DNA from: Paramecium octaurelia
Lineage: Eukaryota; Ciliophora; Oligohymenophorea; Peniculida; Parameciidae
Length of the DNA: 64,000 nucleotides
Assembly (NCBI GenBank): GCA_905182995.1
Contig: CAJJDP010000004.1
Location: 820,764 to 884,763, forward strand
Direction of reading: 5' to 3'
A model generated the notes under the pieces. It did no database searches, had not been told where the DNA came from, and worked only from the letters and a program-made list of their open reading frames with translations. A program made the position numbers and the translations under genes. Shown here piece after piece: positions 57,953-64,000 of this stretch (position 1 is the first letter of the stretch; every line of letters begins with the position of its first letter).

Positions 57953-58409
57953 TGAATAATATTTTGCTAAATACAAATTTTATTAATTATTCTAAGAATT
58001 TAATTAAAAAATAACATTTAAAAAAAAACAAAGGTGCATCTTTGAAGATTATTTCTCAATAATACTATAAACATCTAAATTAAAAAAGAAAAAAATCCTG
58101 TGGTTTTTATAAAGTTATTAAATTTATATGATTTGATGAGTAGATTTGAAAATATTTTCTGAGATAACTCTATATCATTTTTCAGATTGGAGATATTCCT
58201 TCAAGTTTTTATATATTTTAAAAAATAATATCACTATTACAAAATCATTGCATTAACTTTTTAATTATTAATTTTTTTAAATCGCCTTGATCGTTTTAGT
58301 AAATCCATCTGTGTATTATTTTCAAGTAGCTTTTCTTACAATTTCATACTTTATTAGTCTAGATTGTCTACATTGAATTCATACATAGAATTTACGATTC
58401 GTCATCAGT
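57953..58409. other. Intergenic region between convergent genes
   Basis: About 460 AT-rich bases between two stop codons (57950-57952 and 58410-58412), with A- and T-runs (58018-58028, 58271-58277). Nothing gene-like is seen. It is longer than the other convergent gaps in the window, which are 2-90 bases. Confidence 0.45.
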
Positions 58410-59799
58410 TCAAGAATCTAAGGAAGCATTTAAACCTTAGTTTATTCCTTTACATTATTTGAAAGCCTAAGCTGGTTTCCTTGAAGGAATTATATTTTTT
58501 TTATTTGAGGATAATCCAGCAGCATCTAGAATATCTTATTGGATTTATTGTTGACAATCTTTATCTTTATACGGATCGTATTTAGGATGGTTTGTAATAT
58601 ACTAGATTAATTCTAGATCATTATTTATCAACTGATTCTTGACAATTTAATTGCGTTTAATACCCTTTTATATGAATGGATGAGTATGTTTAATGTTATG
58701 TTACTCACTATTTTCAAAAGCTTATGGAGTATTAGATTTAGTAGATTTCTGCATAATTTTTTTTTGAATTAATAATTTACATAGATCTATTTTTTTACTT
58801 TCTCATTTTCAACATAATCTTTAATAAGTAATTCTTCCATGTATTCCTTGGCCTTTTTATTTACTAGATGACATATTACATGTTTCCTTATGGAGGTTCA
58901 TATTTGACTTTAACAGGATTTTTGTGATTTCTTGAATTAGTAATTGATATGGATTTTAGTGCTTTATGATATTTACTGAATTCCATTTAAATGGTAATTT
59001 TTTGTTAGTAACTAAATTTTTTCCTCCAATTTCTTTTATAAGTCTTGAATATACTGATCACTTATGTCATACATTTATTTGATCATTCCAACATTTTTTA
59101 ATTCTCTACTTCTTTTTACAAGATAATCCTTCTCTCTTTTTTTCAATATTTTCTTCAATTAGATCTCTAATCATTTCAGATCTGTCCAAAGCTTGCTATT
59201 TTTGAGCATCTCTTCATTCTATTCATCCAATAATTATAAGAAGGTTATGTCATGATTCCCTTCATCCGTTACTGCAGATCTGCGATAAGTACTAATAAAA
59301 TGAATATGTATTAATACACATTAATTTTTGGTCTTTTTGATTTCTTTATGGCTGGGGGAATTAATTTATTAAGTTTTTGAGATTGATTTTTTCTAATTAC
59401 AAATTCTTGAGCAGAAATCTCTCCCATAATATATTTGGTGAAATTGCTTCTTATGGAAGGACTTAGGATTGTGGATTTATAATGGAACTTCATGTATATA
59501 AGCTCGATCGATTGCGGTTTCTGTATATCTTTTATTTTGGTTTGTTCTCTCCTCAACAAGGCTTCAGATAAAAAATCACCAAAGACATTCTTCCAATTTT
59601 ATAATCTAGTACCCTTTGGAATCGAAACTCTTCACTCTCCTCTGTTTTAATAATAATTTTAGGCACCTCATAATGGGTTGACTGAGCATTCAAAATTATT
59701 TCTTACAGTAATTGATCGTGTTGTTTATAATTCAGATTCAGTGGTTGTTTCAGGGCATTAAAGAACCTTCCTTCTTTTTGGGAAATATATATTATTCAT
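58410..59799 (-). CDS. Unknown protein gene with an in-frame TGA (possibly frameshifted)
   Basis: Exons joined by introns of 23, 26, 37, 27 and 32 nt give 415 codons in one frame from MNNIYISQKEGRFF to NQGLNASLDS, with a single internal TGA at 59171-59173. Flanking segments are clearly coding on both sides (ITFLQLLDEQNEEMLKNS before, RSRELKNVGMIKQMYDISD after). No GT-AG intron can remove the TGA. Over the same bases the frame one base back reads DRSEMIRDLIEENIEKKRE, which is more protein-like and rejoins after a 7-A run, so two compensating indels (real or sequencing) are the simplest reading. The 37-nt intron is also unusual. No family recognised; the N-terminal region has IELIYMKFHYKS. Confidence 0.65.
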
Positions 59800-59879
59800 T
59801 AATATATGATATTCAAATATTATCTGTTAAAATTGAGTTCAACTCTCATTATGTTCTTATGTAATTTGGACTTCCATAT

Positions 59880-61059
59880 TCACTTCCTCCTCCACTTTAG
59901 TTTTCTCTGGTTTTTTCTATAATGAATGATATTAAGAATTACTGAATAAAATAGTAATGAAATTAATAAGGTCAAACTGACAAAATTGAGAATAAAGAAG
60001 ACGTTATTTTAGACTTCGCTATCCAATAAAAATAAACTGTAACTTATCCTCTACATTACTGCTATATAACACATAGTTGCTAATCTTATAATCCAACTAA
60101 TCTCAGAAATTACTATTAATTCTGAAGTTGATATCTTACACACAATAGGATAAAAAAGTGTGCCTAATCCCAAATAATAGCCTGAATTCGAAAAACTAGT
60201 AAGGTTTGAACAGTATCCAAAACATACACTAATTTAACCTAATATAATCAATCTATTCTTGTCTATTTAGTTGTAAAATATCATGTTAAAGAGGATCATC
60301 AATAATTATGATGGATGATATTAAAACTAAATCAGTGAAGTCTAAAAGATTATGACTAAAATTAGATATTTGAAGTTCTTTAAAAAGGCTTGAAGAAATT
60401 TCTCATGTCCCTGTTCTGTTTAGTTTGCTTGTAATTCAGTTGTTTAATTCATTTGCAATTGCTCCTCTTCTAATTATTTCACATTTTATGACAAACCAGA
60501 AAATGGTATTATTGATATCAATAATATCTTTAAACCAGTTACACTTAAGTACACATATATAGATATTTAGTATCCCCCATATTCAACTAGAAATAAATTT
60601 AGAATGCTCCCAATAGCAAATTATAGTGGAATGAATAATGAAAAGAAGGAGATTGCCTCATCAGTATATTTCAATCTCAAATACATCATCACTTATATTA
60701 AATTGATACCTCCAGCAATTCCAACTAAAAAATTTAATACTAACAAACTGAGACTTGTCTCTGATATTATAGTAGTTTCTACAAAATGGAATGTTATTAA
60801 TGAAACCAAAAGTATGGAATCGGAGATATAAAATACTACACGATTTGAAAACCTTTAGATGTATCTGATTACAAATAAAAATATTTTCTTACTTGTATAG
60901 CCTAGATCCAACTGCACAACCAAAGTATAAAATTCCATTTTATAATTAAGCGTTTAAAGCAATCGATACCATTCCTGAAAGATACATCATGTTCAATGTC
61001 AATACGATTGGAGCATAAAACTATTTTTGATTAGGTAAATAGCATTGACTTTTGTTCAT
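59880..61059 (-). CDS. Major facilitator-like membrane transporter
   Basis: A 383-residue protein with one 28-nt intron (384 codons exactly). The start at 61057-61059 (MNKSQCYLPNQKQFYAP) adds 23 residues to an internal ATG and reads naturally. Ten to eleven hydrophobic helices are seen, for example LNMMYLSGMVSIALN, ILLVSLITFHFVETT, LLVLNFLVGIAGGINL, ILLISIIPFSGL and a final FILNFVSLTLLISLLFYSV. A central hydrophilic Gln/Glu-rich loop (QNVKQLEEEQLQMNQ) divides two bundles, as in MFS carriers. A GSRLYKYIQRF segment resembles the MFS loop 2-3. Substrate unknown. The C-terminus is basic (NQRKLKWRRK). Confidence 0.7.
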
Positions 61060-61264
61060 TTATATAATAATATTGTCTAAGAGTTTAAATTTTGTACAAA
61101 ACCTTGAAATATTATATTAAGAAGATTTTTTCAATTAATTTGTCGCCGTATTCAGAGATAAGAGGAAAGTGCATATCTAATTCATTACTTACTGTATCAA
61201 TGATAATAGAATAGTACTAATATTGTTTATCAGAATTATATTAATTAAAAATAATAATATTCTA

Positions 61265-62605
61265 ATGTTTAGGAGAGGAAGGAATGACCCTTTAGAGTTG
61301 TTAAGAGATCACGTGATTCATCATAAGCAGATTAAATTGAAAAGCAAAAACACAGACCATAGACTCCTCTTTGATAACAATATTGAATTTAAATGCTCGA
61401 CTGTATATGAGTTATGATGATTACAAGGAAACAGCTTGGAAGTCGAAATCAGGTTAGGAATATACTCTTGGAGCATTGTGGTGTTTTCTGGATTGTCATT
61501 TGTAGGGTTTGGAACAAAAGAATTATAGAAAAAAAGCATTGGATCTAAACTTTGAATAAGTGTTCAAGGCTGATAATTAAGACATTATTGAATATTTTAC
61601 CGGCAAAGTCGATTATACAAATTGTATAAATGCAGACAAAAAGCCACCCTAAATTAGGAAACCCCTCCAAAAGGACGAGGATGTTTTATTTGGTCCTTAA
61701 AAAAAGGTTAAGCCTGATTCTGAGAAGGAAGTAAATTTATGATATCGAATTAGCCACTCACTGAGAAAGAATTCAATCTAAAGGTGTTTGATGAGATTTT
61801 GAGATTCGAGAAACCCATTACTACAAGAAATAGATTATTCAGAGTTTAAGATAGGACATTTGATGATATTTTGAAAACAGCTTAAAAAGTATTCATAATA
61901 AGCATAGCATATAAAGATCTTTTAAGGCTAGTATGTAGGAGTAGGAGGAGACGAAGAAGAATTATAGTAAATTCTAGGAACTAGAACGCAAGATGTTAAC
62001 AAGGCGAAATAACTATCGACTGCTAAATTATCTTATTCTGTGTTGAATGAATTCATTAAATCGAAAGAAAAGCCCATTATTATAGTGCCTCAAATAGCTG
62101 AATTGGGAAACCTTTGTTTGAAGAATGTGTAATAGTTTCTAGAATATGGATAATATCTGGACCCAAATGGATTGAAATTCACTAACGAATCCAGATCAGT
62201 TTAAATTAAAGTCAAGTTGAGATTGACGGACATGTAAGGATTATGGTATTAATTATAGCGAATAATAATTTTTAATATTGGATACTCCCAATACAATAAC
62301 TAATTGGAAAAGAGTGGTTGCAGTGTTTTTAAGGGGATCTACCTACGAGTTGAAACAATTCCCAGATTAAAATCCCAATCAGTTGTTTAAAAAGTAATTT
62401 GATATACTATCTCAAACTTAGCATCAGAGGTTATCACTTAAAGTTTGAGGAGGAGAAACCGAAAGATTTGATCAAATAATGGAATGTTAAGGTTTTCGAT
62501 TTACACAGAAGCAAAAGGTACCAAGATATTGATGTGGTAAATGCCTTCTGGGAAGATCTTGAAGCTTTTCTTTTGAGGCCTGCTAAGTTACCATCATAAT
62601 AATGA
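61265..62605 (+). CDS. CDC73: CDC73/parafibromin, Paf1 complex subunit
   Basis: A 403-residue protein with five introns (25, 23, 28, 25 and 28 nt; 404 codons exactly). The N-terminal NDPLELLRDHVIHHKQIKLK corresponds to the DVLSVLRQYNIQKKEI start of parafibromin, with YTLGALWCFLD as in the family YTLDSILFLL. The C-terminal Ras-like CDC73 domain follows: KPIIIVPQIAEL, TNWKRVVAVFLRG, FKNIRGYHLKFEEE and WNVKVFDLHRSKRY. CDC73 is part of the Paf1 transcription-elongation complex on RNA polymerase II. The linker is shorter than in animals. Strong assignment. Confidence 0.93.
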
Positions 62606-62646
62606 GTATTTTGGATATTTAATATTTCTGTGTATTTTGTATATTT

Positions 62647-62962
62647 TCAATGCTTTTATTAAAACACTTCTGTTGCATTCTAATATTTTGATACAAACCT
62701 ATCATTTTCGACATCATAAGTTGGTAATACTAATATTCTGTTCTTGTGCAATTCTTATTGGATTTTGTAATTGAGTGCATACTAAAAATTATTAAACCTG
62801 CTTTACTTATTTCCTTCGATTTACACATTCTAAGAAGTCCAATCCTTCAATTGCACACATTTTGTTTGGCAGATTTTCCCTATTGATACAAGCTTGCATT
62901 CTCTCATAGAATGTGATGCAAGGGTTGATGCCACCTGATGTATTGATTCCAATGTATGACAT
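62647..62962 (-). CDS. NDUFS5-like complex I subunit (CHCH, twin CX9C)
   Basis: A 96-residue protein, one 25-nt intron (62782-62806). Two CX9C pairs: C-ITFYERMQA-C and C-AIEGLDFLE-C, separated by INRENLPNKM; this is the twin CX9C fold imported into the mitochondrial intermembrane space by the Mia40 pathway. Order and the FYERMQACI and LDFLECV helices resemble NDUFS5 (the 15-kDa subunit of NADH:ubiquinone oxidoreductase). The C-terminal tail is short and ends SKYQNATEVFQQKH. No presequence, as expected for the class. Other small CHCH proteins are possible but fit less well. Confidence 0.8.
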
Positions 62963-62970
62963 TACAATTA

Positions 62971-63024
<54 letters not shown>

Positions 63025-63027
63025 TGA
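62971..63027. repeat. (ATT)19 microsatellite
   Basis: A nearly perfect run of ATT units that ends eight bases upstream (minus strand sense) of the NDUFS5-like start codon, between that gene and the DHHC gene. On the minus strand it is (AAT)n. It occupies the presumed promoter or 5' UTR. Confidence 0.95.
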
Positions 63028-63118
63028 ACATTTGATAACTAACAAGATTTTTATAGTATACTGAATTTCATATAAATAATAATATTTGAGATATTATACA
63101 CACTCTATGATTTCAATT

Positions 63119-64000
63119 TCACTAAAAAGCAGGGTTATTAGCATTTCCACAACACATCAATATACAATTCGTACATGAACATTATATCTTAGGATCTTCA
63201 GCTTTTATTGATTGTTATGATCTAATATGATATGAATTATTACAATTGTTTCTAGCTTTTTGACTTCCCACTGTTGGACTGAAAGTTTTCAGCTTGCTTG
63301 TACTTCTCAAATGTAGTCCTGTTTGTAAATAATGTTATGATTTATCCATAAAGTAAATGAGACACTGCTATTATGAACAAAACACTCAAAAATATTATTA
63401 TTGATTAAACAACTATCTTGGTTATAAATAAAGTATTCGAGTGAGACTCGATCATATTATTAAACCAACTATAAACTGGATTGCTATCACTGTATCCATG
63501 CCCTATAAACAAACTATTCAGAATTAAAATATGAATCAAATTTATCCAAATTATAGAAATAAAGGAAAAGTAAATAAAGTAGTTTTTTGCTCCAATCTAT
63601 TAGAATGAACATAATCATTACACAATTGTTCACCCAAGGACAATGATGATCATATACAACGATACACCTTTTGCAAAATTCACAATGTCTAGACCTCTCA
63701 GGTTTCTTTATTAGACATTCTTAACACACTTCCCAAGGTTCATTGTCATTCAATAATTTAAACAACTGATATTAATCTGTGCTTTTCTCAATATAACCAG
63801 GATGTAAGAACATGGTCAAAAAATACAGTATTATTCCTAACAAAAAGGAAAAGACTGACAAAATTTAAAGCCATTCGTGGTTGAAATAAAAGGGGTAGAC
63901 AAACAAAATAGTTCCTATCATACAATAAAAGTAGATTATGAAAAAAGCTATGATTTAAGTCCAACTTACAGAGGGAGGTTTGATGCTATCCTAGTATTCA
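63119..64000 (-). CDS. DHHC-type palmitoyltransferase, 5' end beyond the window
   Basis: Only the C-terminal part is in the window. The Cys-rich domain reads [35 protein letters not shown] and [10 protein letters not shown], with the active-site DHHC intact. A 25-nt intron splits the NNC/IGAKNYF junction. Upstream membrane helix [20 protein letters not shown] and downstream helices ([33 protein letters not shown]) give the usual four-pass layout. The tail after a 22-nt intron ends with a second Cys cluster ([13 protein letters not shown]). The enzyme S-acylates proteins at Golgi or plasma membrane; the tandem proteins at 51200-52571 have the kind of Cys next to a myristate that such enzymes use (inference only). 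Confidence 0.9.

Noticed and set aside
59880-60990. A start at the internal MMYLSGMV methionine of the MFS-like gene
   Set aside because: The frame continues 23 codons upstream to an ATG preceded by AT-rich leader, with natural composition.
1-64000. Reading the window with the standard genetic code
   Set aside because: It breaks every recognisable gene, including uS19, CDC73, TSR3 and thymidylate kinase, at TAA or TAG where family alignments expect ordinary residues, often Gln.
1-64000. Transposons, virus-like elements, rRNA, CRISPR arrays and tRNA genes
   Set aside because: No transposase, reverse transcriptase, capsid-type or integrase frame, no long terminal or inverted repeats, and no convincing tRNA A/B boxes were found by eye. 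A tRNA scan could still find a gene I missed.

Overview
The window is macronuclear-type ciliate DNA, most likely Paramecium. Reading frames make sense only if TAA and TAG encode glutamine and TGA is the sole stop. Genes are split by tiny GT-AG introns, usually 21-30 nt, and gene ends are often separated by only a few to tens of bases. Base composition is very AT-rich. A trichocyst-matrix-type secretory protein (54568-55570) and several cilium-type proteins fit a trichocyst-bearing ciliate. I removed introns by eye. For most genes the spliced length is an exact multiple of three and the frame stays open to one TGA. Exceptions are flagged in the entries. Layout, left to right. 1-10254: the 5' end of a truncated gene, a PQ-loop membrane protein, a cathepsin-L-like protease, a TspO-like membrane protein, an RSPH1-like MORN protein, a multi-pass Cys-rich membrane protein, a PPP4R2-like subunit, a small membrane protein, a SAPS (PP6 regulatory) protein, TSR3 and a small basic protein. 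10995-21368: a coiled-coil protein, a small Cys-tailed protein, a PH-domain protein kinase, a WD40 protein, a calcyphosin-like EF-hand protein, a three-repeat Myb protein and an unknown. 21452-32573: a 2413-residue coiled-coil protein, a divergent PH-domain protein and a second coiled-coil protein. 32603-45567: an IGHMBP2-type helicase with a long polyglutamine linker, thymidylate kinase, poly(A) polymerase, ribosomal protein uS19, a coiled-coil protein, a Schlafen/AlbA_2 protein, a membrane RING-H2 protein and a tetraspanin-like protein. 45589-57952: an alpha-helical giant, a large EF-hand protein, two tandem acylation-signal proteins with PP1-docking motifs, a small basic protein, the trichocyst matrix protein, an AlaX-type editing enzyme and a zinc-binding protein. 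58410-64000: a gene interrupted by an in-frame TGA, an MFS-like transporter, CDC73/parafibromin, an NDUFS5-like complex I subunit and a truncated DHHC palmitoyltransferase. The genes are mostly unrelated housekeeping, ciliary and membrane functions; orientation and spacing show no operons. The most unusual points are two tandem N-myristoylation-type proteins that each carry a SILK plus RVxF pair, a polyQ tract built mainly from reassigned stop codons, a 6.9-kb single exon encoding coiled coil, and one gene with a stop codon in its coding body. No transposon, virus-like element, CRISPR array, rRNA or convincing tRNA was seen.
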